Of a stretch of DNA of 36,089 bases, positions 1-7,370 are shown piece after piece. Position 1 is the stretch's first letter. Each line of letters starts with the position of its first letter. Below the pieces are notes generated by a model. It did no database searches, was not told the DNA's origin, and was given only the letters and a program-made list of their open reading frames with translations. This DNA is from Pseudomonadales bacterium (GTDB taxonomy: Bacteria; Pseudomonadota; Gammaproteobacteria; Pseudomonadales; Pseudohongiellaceae). The translations under genes and the position numbers were made by a program. The stretch is taken from assembly GCA_028281635.1 (NCBI GenBank), contig JANQJM010000009.1:1-36089 (forward strand), in the 5' to 3' direction.

Positions 1-1
1 T

Positions 2-748
2 GCCGCCTTTGGACAGGGCTGTTTCCAAGCCGGCATGGCCAAGAGCACCTATGGCACTGGTTGCTTTCTATTGATGAATACCGGTGATCAAATCTTGCAG
101 TCCCAAAACAAACTGTTAGGTACTGTTGCCTACCGCCTGAATGGCGAAACTCGCTACGCCATCGAAGGCAGCATCTTCATGGCCGGCGCTACCATGCAGT
201 GGATTCGAGACGGTATTCAGTTGATTTCTGACGCTGCCGAATCCGAAAGCCTGGCAGAACAGACCAGCGATGATCTCCGAGTATATCTGGTTCCAGCCTT
301 CACCGGTCTGGGCGCCCCTTACTGGGACCCCGATGCACGGGGTGCCATATTTGGGATGACCCGCGATACGGGTGTTAAAGAAATCGTCACTGCTGGATTG
401 ATGTCTGTGTGCTACCAAACCAAGGACCTGGTGCAGGCCATCGCTGCCGATGGAGCTTCATTGCAGACCCTGCGCGTCGACGGAGGGATGGTACGCAACG
501 ACTATGTACTTCAGAAACTTGCCGATTTGTTAAATGTTGATGTCCACCGTCCGGTTATCACTGAAACTACCGCACTTGGTGCTGCCTATATGGCGGGTTT
601 GCAGCGAGGCATCTTCAGCTCGTTGGATGAAATTGCAGATAAATGGCAACTGGACCGCGCCTTCTCACCAGAAAAAGATGATAGCTGGCGCACCGCGCAA
701 TACGATGGCTGGCTGGATGCAGTCAATCGCACTCGAGTACAGGGGTAA
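2..748 (+). CDS. glpK: Glycerol kinase, C-terminal half (5' end outside window)
   Basis: Phosphorylates glycerol to sn-glycerol-3-phosphate with ATP in the cytoplasm (FGGY kinase family). The frame is open from the left window edge and gives 248 residues, about half of the usual ~500. Family signatures are visible: an [16 protein letters not shown] block near the edge, [15 protein letters not shown], and the ATP-site segment [17 protein letters not shown]. The ATG at position 35 is internal, because the reading frame and homology continue upstream of it. The stop lies 12 bp before the next gene, so the two are probably co-transcribed. Nothing looks broken in the visible part. Confidence 0.95.
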   Translation, partial: AAFGQGCFQAGMAKSTYGTGCFLLMNTGDQILQSQNKLLGTVAYRLNGETRYAIEGSIFMAGATMQWIRDGIQLISDAAESESLAEQTSDDLRVYLVPAFTGLGAPYWDPDARGAIFGMTRDTGVKEIVTAGLMSVCYQTKDLVQAIAADGASLQTLRVDGGMVRNDYVLQKLADLLNVDVHRPVITETTALGAAYMAGLQRGIFSSLDEIADKWQLDRAFSPEKDDSWRTAQYDGWLDAVNRTRVQG

Positions 749-759
749 GCCAGGTAACA

Positions 760-1383
760 ATGGAACTGCATTTAATTCGGCACGGACAAACCAACTGGAA
801 TGAAGAAAGGCGGGTGCAGGGTCAAAGCGAATCACAACTCACCGAACTTGGTATTCAACAAGCCAAAACCGTTGGCGAGAAGATTCGCGGATTAAGTTTT
901 GACAAACTGTATTGCAGCAGCAGTCGACGTACACGGGAAACGGCTGACCATGCCTTCGCTCATCACGCCCAGAAAGTCACTTACCTGGATTCACTGCGGG
1001 AAATTTTCCTCGGCCCCTGGGAAGGCCGTCTCTACGATGAAATCGAAGAGGAAGACCCCGATTCGTTTCGACATTTCTGGCATGAACCCCATGCCTTTAA
1101 TGTCCTTGGTGCTGAAACCTTTTATGAAATGCAGGAACGAGCGATGACAACCATTCGGGAAATCGCCAGCCATTCATCGGGTCAACGGGTAGCCATCATC
1201 AGTCACGGCGCACTGATCAAGAGTGTGTTGGCCCATGTGGAACAGCTTCCCATGGAAGAGCTGTGGAAACCGCCGCTGATGCACAACTGTGCGCATAACA
1301 TCATCGAGATGCGAGAATCGGGTGAATTCACTATCACCCTGTATGCAGATCAATCTTTCGAATCGGTGCGGCCACTTGAATGA
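760..1383 (+). CDS. Histidine phosphatase family protein (GpmB/CobC-like)
   Basis: Cytoplasmic phosphatase of the phosphoglycerate-mutase-like histidine phosphatase superfamily, 207 residues. The N-terminus carries the RHG signature (Arg7-His8-Gly9), with His8 as the expected phosphoacceptor. SSSRRTRETA (residues 53-62) supplies the second Arg, LREIFLGPWEG (79-89) the acid Glu, and SHG (148-150) the second catalytic His. All core residues are present, so it should be active, but the substrate cannot be told from sequence (phosphosugar, alpha-ribazole phosphate and others are possible). An AGG sits about 7 bp before the ATG, and glpK ends 12 bp upstream. Its last 34 bp overlap the convergent gene on the other strand. 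Confidence 0.85.
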   Translation: MELHLIRHGQTNWNEERRVQGQSESQLTELGIQQAKTVGEKIRGLSFDKLYCSSSRRTRETADHAFAHHAQKVTYLDSLREIFLGPWEGRLYDEIEEEDPDSFRHFWHEPHAFNVLGAETFYEMQERAMTTIREIASHSSGQRVAIISHGALIKSVLAHVEQLPMEELWKPPLMHNCAHNIIEMRESGEFTITLYADQSFESVRPLE

Positions 1384-1673
1384 GCATGGTGTTCCGCTAA
1401 GTGGCGGCGCCGCCAATCATCCAGTTTGCGTTTTATCCAGCGTGCCATGGGAGGGATATCGGTAGCGATGAGAGCCAGGCCCAAAGGTATCATCCAGAAC
1501 CCGAGAATCGGCAAGAAACCCAGTATGCCGAGAATCACCAACAGGATACCCAGGATTGCGCGGACGACAGGCGGGATGTAACGTGCACCACGCTTCAACA
1601 TCAGATAGGTATTGACAGTAAGCAGCCGACGGCGGCGTATTCCCCGCAATTTCTGCTGATTCTCATCGTTCAC
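1350..1673 (-). CDS. Small PGPGW-like transmembrane protein
   Basis: A 107-residue protein with a basic N-terminus, a long hydrophobic stretch at about residues 38-72 that can form two close membrane helices, and a very basic, Arg-rich tail. The segment around GFLPILGFWMIPLGLALIATDIP resembles the PGPGW putative membrane family, in which a Pro/Gly-rich turn joins two helices. Function is unknown. The start is a GTG with GAGG about 8 bp upstream. Its 3' end overlaps the convergent phosphatase gene by 34 bp. It is divergent from the lspA-like gene, with 112 bp between them for both promoters. Confidence 0.6.
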   Translation of the reverse strand: MNDENQQKLRGIRRRRLLTVNTYLMLKRGARYIPPVVRAILGILLVILGILGFLPILGFWMIPLGLALIATDIPPMARWIKRKLDDWRRRHLAEHHAHSSGRTDSKD

Positions 1674-1785
1674 TCAATTGACCTCATCCTGTAAGACTAA
1701 TCGGATGTGCTATTCTTGCCGACCTACTGATTTAGTATAACGTCGATTCTAATCCCCAAAAATTAATCTGACAGACCCAAGCCAC

Positions 1786-2268
1786 GTGAACGCCAAAGCC
1801 CTCAACATGATCGTCTTTTTTGCGACAGCAACATCAGTGCTTTTGCTTTCGCAGGGAATTGGGTTTTGGGTCAACAGCAACATTGATCTCAACTCTACCC
1901 TGGAAATCAATAGCTTCATTCATTTCACTCATATCAGAAATTATGGTGGCGTATTCGGATTAGCCCAGGGGTCTGGCATGTTGTTCGGTATTGTCAGCCT
2001 GGTCATACTGGGTGGAGTCGCCGCTTACCTATGGCTTGCTGGTAATCTGCAGCGCTATGAATACGTGTGTTTTGGATTCGTGGTGGGCGGTGGTGCCAGC
2101 AATATTCTGGATCGCTTGCTTCATGGCGGTGTCATCGACTTTATTGATATCCAACACATTCCCTATTGGAACTACGTTTTCAATACCGCTGACGTAATGA
2201 TTCACTTGGGTATTTGGCCATTACTCATACTCAGCTTCTTTTTTCACAAACCTTCGGCTGCTGAATAA
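1786..2268 (+). CDS. lspA: Signal peptidase II (LspA)-like protein, divergent
   Basis: Family role: cleaves prolipoprotein signal peptides in the inner membrane. It is 160 residues with about four hydrophobic segments. The catalytic core is recognisable: FTHIRNYGGVFGL (residues 47-59), GGASNILDRLLHGGVIDFID (102-121) and VFNTADV (131-137). By eye, Asp118 and Asp136 match the catalytic pair. The first conserved motif of LspA (DQxxK in helix 1) is not conserved here, where the corresponding stretch reads SQGIG. The start is GTG. The gene is not beside ileS or ispH, its common partners, so this may be a second, specialised copy. The family assignment is firm. Full activity is less certain. Confidence 0.8.
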   Translation: MNAKALNMIVFFATATSVLLLSQGIGFWVNSNIDLNSTLEINSFIHFTHIRNYGGVFGLAQGSGMLFGIVSLVILGGVAAYLWLAGNLQRYEYVCFGFVVGGGASNILDRLLHGGVIDFIDIQHIPYWNYVFNTADVMIHLGIWPLLILSFFFHKPSAAE

Positions 2269-2308
2269 AGCCTCAAATTCGGTTCTTCTAAATTTGTGGC
2301 TTCGAATC

Positions 2309-2391
2309 GCTTGGAGCCCGACTGTCTATTGCTGCACAATCGCCTCCATCCCGTCGGCGATTGTGCAGCAATAGACAGTCGGGCTCCAAGC
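2309..2391. repeat. Perfect 36-bp inverted repeat (long hairpin)
   Basis: Arm 2309-2344 is the exact reverse complement of arm 2356-2391, with an 11-nt loop (2345-2355). The arms begin GCTTGGAGCCCGACTG and end CAGTCGGGCTCCAAGC. No T-tract follows directly on either strand, so it does not look like an ordinary intrinsic terminator. A weaker interrupted hairpin (2270-2300: GCC-T-CAAATT paired with AATTTG-T-GGC) lies just upstream, right after the lspA-like stop. No second copy was noticed in the window and no flanking target duplication is evident. Confidence 0.9.
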
Positions 2392-2432
2392 TTAGGGAGT
2401 GCATTAATGCGAGAATGTGTTTTCGACGCAAT

Positions 2433-2461
2433 AAAAAAACCGGCTAAAGAGCCGGCTTTTT
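2433..2461 (-). terminator. Bidirectional intrinsic terminator after the pilin gene
   Basis: The stem CCGGCT (2440-2445) pairs with AGCCGG (2450-2455) across a 4-nt loop. It is flanked by seven A on the left (2433-2439) and five T on the right (2457-2461). Read on the minus strand it follows the pilin stop by about 20 bp and ends in a T-run. On the plus strand it could also stop transcription coming from the lspA-like gene. Confidence 0.8.
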
Positions 2462-2479
2462 GCTTCGAACGACTTCGTA

Positions 2480-3166
2480 TCACATGCGATAGCAAAGCGT
2501 GTACTCGTTGTCTTCTGAGTAAACACCGCCACCACCAAGTGCGTTGTTAGAAGGTACAGTGTTCTGACCAGAAGTACCCTGGGTAGCACGCAGGCGACCA
2601 GTTGCGCCGTTACCGTCATCGAGTTCGTTGTCGATCGCGATGGCAGAAGAACCTGGAACCTGACTCAGGCAAACCTTGTTACCACCCAGACCGCCGTTAG
2701 CGACCTGAGAAGTGACACCGATCAGACCACCCCAGGAATTAGTCGGCAGCGCTGCTACACCAGTGTTAGATGGATCGCCGGAGATAAAGCCAGCGGCCAT
2801 CAGTTGACGCCAGAAAGGACCGCCTTCACCGGTGCCATTGAAAGTCTGGTTACGGTTGATTTCCAGACGGCCATCGGCATCACCACCGATATTTGCGCTA
2901 TTCCAGCTTGAACCGCGCGCCTGTACTGTAGCAGTGGGACCGTCGTCACCTGGAGTGCGACCATAACGGTCTTGATAGGCGAATACAGCTGCTGCTGTCC
3001 CGTTCATATCCTTTGTCGCCTGCTTAACACGAGAGTTCTCGATAAGTTCCTGACCCTGCAGTACGCCACCAACCAGCAGACCGATGATTACCAAGACAAT
3101 GGCAATCTCGATCAAGGTGAAGCCCTGTTGCTTCATACTTCCGATTGCCTTGATTGAATTGTTCAT
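2480..3166 (-). CDS. Type IV prepilin, probable major or large pilin of the MSHA-type locus
   Basis: A pilus subunit, 228 residues. It has a class III prepilin leader with cleavage expected between Gly15 and Phe16 (QQG/FTLIEIAIVLVIIG). Glu20 is the conserved Glu5 of the mature protein, followed by a hydrophobic helix to about residue 37. AYQDRYGRTPGDD (63-75) is typical of MSHA/Tfp-like pilins of this size. The C-terminus has two cysteines (Cys166, Cys225) that could close the usual disulfide D-loop. The 3166 start is supported by AGGAG about 8 bp upstream; Met11 is a possible alternative. The gene has its own predicted promoter and terminator, which fits a highly expressed subunit. Calling it MshA would be a guess, because MshA proteins are usually shorter. 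Confidence 0.85.
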   Translation of the reverse strand: MNNSIKAIGSMKQQGFTLIEIAIVLVIIGLLVGGVLQGQELIENSRVKQATKDMNGTAAAVFAYQDRYGRTPGDDGPTATVQARGSSWNSANIGGDADGRLEINRNQTFNGTGEGGPFWRQLMAAGFISGDPSNTGVAALPTNSWGGLIGVTSQVANGGLGGNKVCLSQVPGSSAIAIDNELDDGNGATGRLRATQGTSGQNTVPSNNALGGGGVYSEDNEYTLCYRM

Positions 3167-3236
3167 CTGTTTTGCTCCTGTTTTAAATTTGTCTCAAAGA
3201 CTGCAATAAATCTTAGGTACCGCTCAATGTGGCGCC

Positions 3237-3265
3237 ACTATATAAGTCGACCCCTATAGCAGCAA
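3237..3265 (-). promoter_or_regulatory. Putative sigma-70 promoter of the pilin gene
   Basis: On the minus strand, TTGCTG (3260-3265) is followed after exactly 17 bp by TATAGT (3237-3242), about 70 bp before the pilin ATG. The -10 hexamer is good (5 of 6) and the -35 is weak (3 of 6), so an activator may be needed. A perfect 10-bp palindrome GTGGCGCCAC (3229-3238) overlaps the start-site side of the -10 box and could be an operator. The spacing of a nearby TGGC...GC pair is one base off for a sigma-54 site. Confidence 0.45.
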
Positions 3266-3289
3266 GATGTAGGTTTTTTTTACAAGGAA

Positions 3290-4351
3290 TTACAGTGAAT
3301 TAGGAAGGGAAACCACGAAGGTCATGGGGGCATCAACTGGGGTGGACGCCTGCAAAGTACCTCCAAGCCCCGTAACCAGCTGCCTTGCGTGGTAGAGACC
3401 AATACCCAAACCGTCGCCTTTTTCGCTCCAAAAGGGCTCAAAAAGCCGTTCCGGCCAGAGGCAGGGCTTCCCCAGTTTATCGGTCAGAGCGATTTCTACG
3501 CTGGCGCCTTCGGTACCGATAGAAACTTCGATGTCGGGCGGAGAGCCAGGGTTTCTGCGGGTTTCATCGATGTAGTTGCCAAAAAGATTGTCAAAAACGC
3601 TGCTCAGAGACTCCTCATTGGCCTGAACTGAGCCGTCTCCCTCAATCCTGATGGAAAGGTCATGAATTTCTGCTGTTTTGTGAAGAAAATCACAAAGATT
3701 TATGGCTTTCAGGTCGTCCCCCGTGGGGGGAGCACTGCTCAGGGTGCTGAGGAATCGCTCCGATCTCTCCCGTAAAGTAGGCATGACGGCCCGCAGACTT
3801 TCCAGCAATTTGTCCTGTTTACCCTCGGGAGTAGACTCCAGTTGCTCAGCCATGAGGGAAACCAGCTGCACGATATTCTTCATATCGTGCTGCAGGAACA
3901 CACTCATCTTGGCAGTCTGCGCGAAGGCTCCCTGCACGGTTCCCAGCTTCACCCACATGTCGGTGTATAGAAGCAGAAAGAAGCTCTCCGAAACCAAACG
4001 GCTAAAATAACGCTGCTCAAACCGGCGCTTGCCGTCGTACAAATGCACCACCAGGGAGATGTCATCAATCTCCAGCTTGCGCTCGAGAAAGTCATCCCCT
4101 TTCACCCCTTCCAGCTGGGAAATCTTGGAGCCGAACCAATCCAGTTCCCAACTAATACCTCTGAATCCAGCCTTGGACAGTGGCTTCCAACAATGCCGCA
4201 GGAAATCCGGCAAATCGAAATTGAGCTCTTCGTTGAGCGCAACCAGTTCATTGGTAATTGACGCTCGATGTCGGGCCTGACTCAATAGCCAGGTAGTAGC
4301 AACAATGATGCTGAAGCCGATAAGGATGAGATAAGGATATAAGTCTGCCAT
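3290..4351 (-). CDS. Sensor histidine kinase in the pilus locus
   Basis: A 353-residue kinase, partner of the response regulator 26 bp upstream. One N-terminal membrane helix (about 5-23) is followed by an uncharacterised cytoplasmic input region (about 40-145, possibly a degenerate GAF-like fold). The H-box is FLQHDMKNIVQ with His155, and the HATPase domain has N-box SVFDNLFGNYIDE (251-263), Asp291 in the G1 position and GDGLGIGLY (312-320). The short H-box QHDMKN recalls the PrsK-type kinases of exosortase systems. No periplasmic sensor loop is present, so the signal is probably internal or membrane-derived. Regulation of the neighbouring pilin genes is inferred from position only. Confidence 0.85.
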   Translation of the reverse strand: MADLYPYLILIGFSIIVATTWLLSQARHRASITNELVALNEELNFDLPDFLRHCWKPLSKAGFRGISWELDWFGSKISQLEGVKGDDFLERKLEIDDISLVVHLYDGKRRFEQRYFSRLVSESFFLLLYTDMWVKLGTVQGAFAQTAKMSVFLQHDMKNIVQLVSLMAEQLESTPEGKQDKLLESLRAVMPTLRERSERFLSTLSSAPPTGDDLKAINLCDFLHKTAEIHDLSIRIEGDGSVQANEESLSSVFDNLFGNYIDETRRNPGSPPDIEVSIGTEGASVEIALTDKLGKPCLWPERLFEPFWSEKGDGLGIGLYHARQLVTGLGGTLQASTPVDAPMTFVVSLPNSL

Positions 4352-4377
4352 GCGCTCAAGCGTCCGCCGGGTAAGGA

Positions 4378-5043
4378 CTAATTGTCATCTCGTTTGATGC
4401 CAAACTTCTTCAGAAAGTAATACACACTCTCTCGTTTCAATCCCAGTTTAGCCGCACTCTGGTAGACGTTAAATTCGGTGTCTTTCAACACCTTGCGCAC
4501 CAGTTTCTCTTCCGCTTCTTCTCTTACCGCTTTTAAGCCATCAGCCACTTTGGCATTGATCTGCAACTTGGTCAGACCTTCCTGCTCAGACAAGGTCTTT
4601 TCCTTTTTATAAAACAGCACCGCACGTTGCACTGCATTGAGGATATCTTCCGAGCTTGAGGGTTTGGAGAGAAAGTCGAAAGCCCCTTCTTTGATAGCCG
4701 CCAGTGCAGAACTCTCTTCATCCTGGCCTGTTAGCACTACAATCTTGGCCGGGTACAAACCATCCACAATGAGCTTGATTGTGGCCAGGCCTTCAGCAGT
4801 AGTATGGGGTGAAGGCGGTAAGCCAAGATCCAGCACGATGGCGGCAATGTCCGGATTTTCCTGCAACACTGATTCCGCCGCGACTTTACTATCGGCTTCC
4901 AGCACTTCGTACTCATTATTCTCCATGACATTACGCATCACTAATCGTAATGCCGGATCGTCTTCAACGAGCAGAATGCGGGTTGCTTCTTCAGCAGCGG
5001 AATTCACTTCTGCCGCCTCGGCATTGGGATCTTGGTCAGTCAT
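4378..5043 (-). CDS. Response regulator with C-terminal Fis-type helix-turn-helix
   Basis: A 221-residue regulator. Receiver domain at about 22-140: acidic pair Asp28/Asp29, phosphoacceptor Asp72 (AIVLDLGLPP), Thr105 and Lys127 (FLSKPSS). A linker with acidic and basic helices (about 145-180) leads to a Fis/HTH_8-like DNA-binding end (about 181-218, KVLKDTEFNVYQSAAKLGLK). It has no sigma-54 AAA+ domain, so it has the NtrC-type HTH without the activator ATPase, as in PrsR/ActR-like regulators. The next gene downstream is its histidine kinase. A short hairpin CCTCTG...CAGAGG (5059-5076) lies just ahead of the start. No strong Shine-Dalgarno is visible, which may mean low or coupled expression. 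Confidence 0.85.
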   Translation of the reverse strand: MTDQDPNAEAAEVNSAAEEATRILLVEDDPALRLVMRNVMENNEYEVLEADSKVAAESVLQENPDIAAIVLDLGLPPSPHTTAEGLATIKLIVDGLYPAKIVVLTGQDEESSALAAIKEGAFDFLSKPSSSEDILNAVQRAVLFYKKEKTLSEQEGLTKLQINAKVADGLKAVREEAEEKLVRKVLKDTEFNVYQSAAKLGLKRESVYYFLKKFGIKRDDN

Positions 5044-5085
5044 TGCAGACCAGGCTGGCCTCTGATTAAACAGAGGTGAAGGATA

Positions 5086-5814
5086 TCAGGGAAGTTGGCC
5101 GGCTGAAATCAGTCTTGCATAGAGGATGTTTGGGGACATCCAGCGAATGGTGTCGTCAAACTCATCGACGATATAAGTGGCTGAGACGAAGTCTGCGTTA
5201 TTCGCCTGACGATATCCGTTGATAGTGACTTCGCCTGAGTTTTCGACCTCATCAGCGCTGGAAAAATTCTCCCAATCAGGTCCAAGCGATAACACGACAG
5301 CAGGAAGCGCTGACGCCAACACTGTCCCACAAGCCGCATCAGTACATACCCTAAAATCTGGAGCGAGAGCAGCAATGCCTGCTGTCTGCATTCCTCCTGC
5401 TGTGGTAAATGCATTGCCATTAGCGGCGGTCACATTGTATCTGTATGGGCTTAGCCAGGGGTCTACCAGTAAATAGTCATTATTGGTTGTACCGCTAAGG
5501 CCTAATGTTGCTGAAGGAACGAATCCATATTCCTGTGCACAATTACCTCCTCCCGCTGGGACTTCCATGCCACCACTGGCAGCAGTTGCAGGACACGGCA
5601 GTCGTCCATTGGCCTGAGCAAAACCATACAAGGCTTCCAGAATCTCATTGACCTGATCAGTTGCGTCATCCCGGTCATTGATTTCTTGTGTAGAACTCAG
5701 GGAAACCAGTAAGCCCCCGAGCAAAGCGCCGACGATGACCATGACGATCGCCATTTCGATCAGACTAAAGCCTGACTGCAAGCTTCGTTTGTCAAAGAAC
5801 ACTGTAGTTCCCAT
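5086..5814 (-). CDS. Prepilin / pseudopilin (minor pilin)
   Basis: A pilin-like protein of 242 residues from the ATG at 5814. The leader ends at Gly15 and the mature protein begins FSLIEMAIVMVIVG, with Glu20 as the Glu5 equivalent and a single N-terminal helix. ANGRLPCPA follows the helix, and the same LPCP motif occurs in the upstream neighbour. Several cysteines suggest disulfides in the globular head. A TTG at 5826 is an alternative start that would overlap the previous stop by 7 bp. AGGAGG lies 3 bp before the TTG and 15 bp before the ATG, so neither spacing is ideal. The position after the PilX-like gene suggests a minor pilin that helps prime or cap the pilus. Confidence 0.8.
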   Translation of the reverse strand: MGTTVFFDKRSLQSGFSLIEMAIVMVIVGALLGGLLVSLSSTQEINDRDDATDQVNEILEALYGFAQANGRLPCPATAASGGMEVPAGGGNCAQEYGFVPSATLGLSGTTNNDYLLVDPWLSPYRYNVTAANGNAFTTAGGMQTAGIAALAPDFRVCTDAACGTVLASALPAVVLSLGPDWENFSSADEVENSGEVTINGYRQANNADFVSATYIVDEFDDTIRWMSPNILYARLISAGQLP

Positions 5815-5819
5815 AGCGT

Positions 5820-6785
5820 TTAACAACGGCCTCCTGTTCGAGTCATGGTACCAGCGACTCTATCAAGGGCATATGATATGCCTGCACAACCAGTAAAAGA
5901 AATGCTCGCCGTGTCGTCTGTAAGCTGCGTGTACTGCGTGGCCACTTCCCAATCATTAGTCAGAAACCATGCAGGTGTATTGTTTGTATATAAATCCGTT
6001 ATCTCGGCCGGGTCGCCAAGAGGTGGATTCGGGTCCAGCGGATATCGGCCATTGGCATCATGAAAATTATCCAGAGCTGTCCTTAACACATCAGCGACTC
6101 GCGACGTTACTGGTGTCATGATTTCGGAAACTGTAATACCCAGAACCCGGTCATTAAATGAATCCGGCCCGGTACCATCGCTGCTGATGAAATCTGTCCC
6201 CAGAGCGTTGTTTGCTTCGAGGTAGTCTTCTTCATCATTGCTGGGCCGAGTTTGTGATGCCAATGCTGACCCCGGCGCAAACAGGACTGCAGCAATCTCG
6301 CTCTGCCCATTCAGAGTAGGGGTAGTCGAAGTATCGGTATTGAAAGCACCGACCGGCAGGCGCCTGGCAGGATTCGCCAGGGCATACCACAGACGCTCAT
6401 CGGTTCCAGCCCCATAGTCGGATAGTTCCATTACAGTACCTGCGACGGGCAATGGAAGTGTTATTGAGTCCGGAAGCCGGCCCAATGCATTATTGCCACA
6501 CGGCGTGTTCTCAACCCCATCCCCATTGGTGTCAGGGCAAGGAAGATGGCCGGGACCAGGGCCAGCATCACCATAGTAATCTCCGTGAGTGGCGGCATAA
6601 GCAATCAGCGCTTCTTTCGCATCACGCAGTGCAACGATTGCTTCATCATTGTACTTTTGGGAAATCAAATTGTTTGAAAAGAAAGTGATAAAGGCACTGG
6701 CTCCGGCCAGGAAGATAACCAGAAACATGAGCAACACAATAACGCCTCGCTGGGCGTTGCGATGTGGAATTGGAGCGTGTGCCAT
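5820..6785 (-). CDS. PilX/GspK-like minor pilin without Glu5
   Basis: A 321-residue membrane-anchored protein. The N-terminus HRNAQRG/VIVLLMFLVIFLAG looks like a prepilin leader (Gly14/Val15), but the mature position 5 is hydrophobic, not Glu. That is the pattern known for PilX, MshP and the tip pseudopilin GspK. Residues about 37-321 are predicted periplasmic, with LPCPD (81-85), DTNGDG (a calcium-loop-like Asp-rich stretch) and cysteines to the last residue. The next gene is a prepilin starting a few bases from this stop, so the two are tightly coupled. A tip or initiation-complex role is inferred from the missing Glu5 and its length. No specific Msh name can be assigned. Confidence 0.65.
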   Translation of the reverse strand: MAHAPIPHRNAQRGVIVLLMFLVIFLAGASAFITFFSNNLISQKYNDEAIVALRDAKEALIAYAATHGDYYGDAGPGPGHLPCPDTNGDGVENTPCGNNALGRLPDSITLPLPVAGTVMELSDYGAGTDERLWYALANPARRLPVGAFNTDTSTTPTLNGQSEIAAVLFAPGSALASQTRPSNDEEDYLEANNALGTDFISSDGTGPDSFNDRVLGITVSEIMTPVTSRVADVLRTALDNFHDANGRYPLDPNPPLGDPAEITDLYTNNTPAWFLTNDWEVATQYTQLTDDTASISFTGCAGISYALDRVAGTMTRTGGRC

Positions 6786-6798
6786 AAAAGCGCTGCCG

Positions 6799-7368
6799 CT
6801 AATTGGAGTCGGAATTCTGGGATTCCAGATTAACAGCTTCTACCAATGAATCTGTGACCGAATCAACAGCTTCAATTATTCTTTCATACCCACGATATTC
6901 ATAGGACTCGAAAAGCTCGCCCTGTGTAAGATTCAGGACCTGGCCAGGCTTTAGCTCGAAGTTGATGCCAGTGGCGGGATTGCGTATTCGCAATCGTCCT
7001 TGTGCAAAGGGTTGCATCAACTCCATATTGTCCGGCAGGTCTTCCTGATTGATAGGCTCACCATTAAGCCAGATCGTATAGAGCCCGTCCGATCGCAACA
7101 TGCTGCCATCAAGTCGATAGATGACATCGGGTAACTCAGGCTCCGCTGACACCGGCAGTTCTATCAATGGTTCTTCTTGCTGAGGTGCCACTTGGACCAG
7201 ATCGGGCCGATACAGAGCCAGGCGCTGACGCTCCAGCTCCGCTCTTTCGGCCGGCGTAGAAAACAGTCTCACCACAGTCTGTGCCTGCACCAGCGGTGCA
7301 GTGAGCAAGAGCAGAATCACCACCCCAAGCCTGGTTTTGCCAATTTTGTGACGTTTGTTACCAATCAT
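6799..7368 (-). CDS. mshK: MshK-like MSHA biogenesis protein
   Basis: An exported protein of 189 residues from the ATG at 7368, with a signal peptide (about 1-30, GVVILLLLTAPLVQAQ). It is followed by a Pro/Glu-rich linker and a small beta-rich domain (about 90-165) containing LRSDGLYTIWLNGEP, which resembles the PilP/MshK/GspC-type periplasmic segment. The GTG at 7410 would overlap the upstream gene by 40 bp; the ATG at 7368 is 2 bp past its stop and directly precedes a proper signal peptide, so it was chosen. It is placed after MshI and MshJ as in Vibrio. The name rests on position and size more than on sequence. Confidence 0.6.
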   Translation of the reverse strand: MIGNKRHKIGKTRLGVVILLLLTAPLVQAQTVVRLFSTPAERAELERQRLALYRPDLVQVAPQQEEPLIELPVSAEPELPDVIYRLDGSMLRSDGLYTIWLNGEPINQEDLPDNMELMQPFAQGRLRIRNPATGINFELKPGQVLNLTQGELFESYEYRGYERIIEAVDSVTDSLVEAVNLESQNSDSN

Positions 7369-7370
7369 AC

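Noticed and set aside
3221..3242. Sigma-54 type promoter for the pilin gene
   Set aside because: The TGGC and GC elements are spaced one base too far apart for a sigma-54 -24/-12 site; the sigma-70-like reading fits better.
5859..6063. Several open frames of 60-140 codons opposite to or inside the pilus genes
   Set aside because: They lie within strongly supported genes on the other strand, lack ribosome sites, and have no recognisable protein pattern; they are frame shadows.
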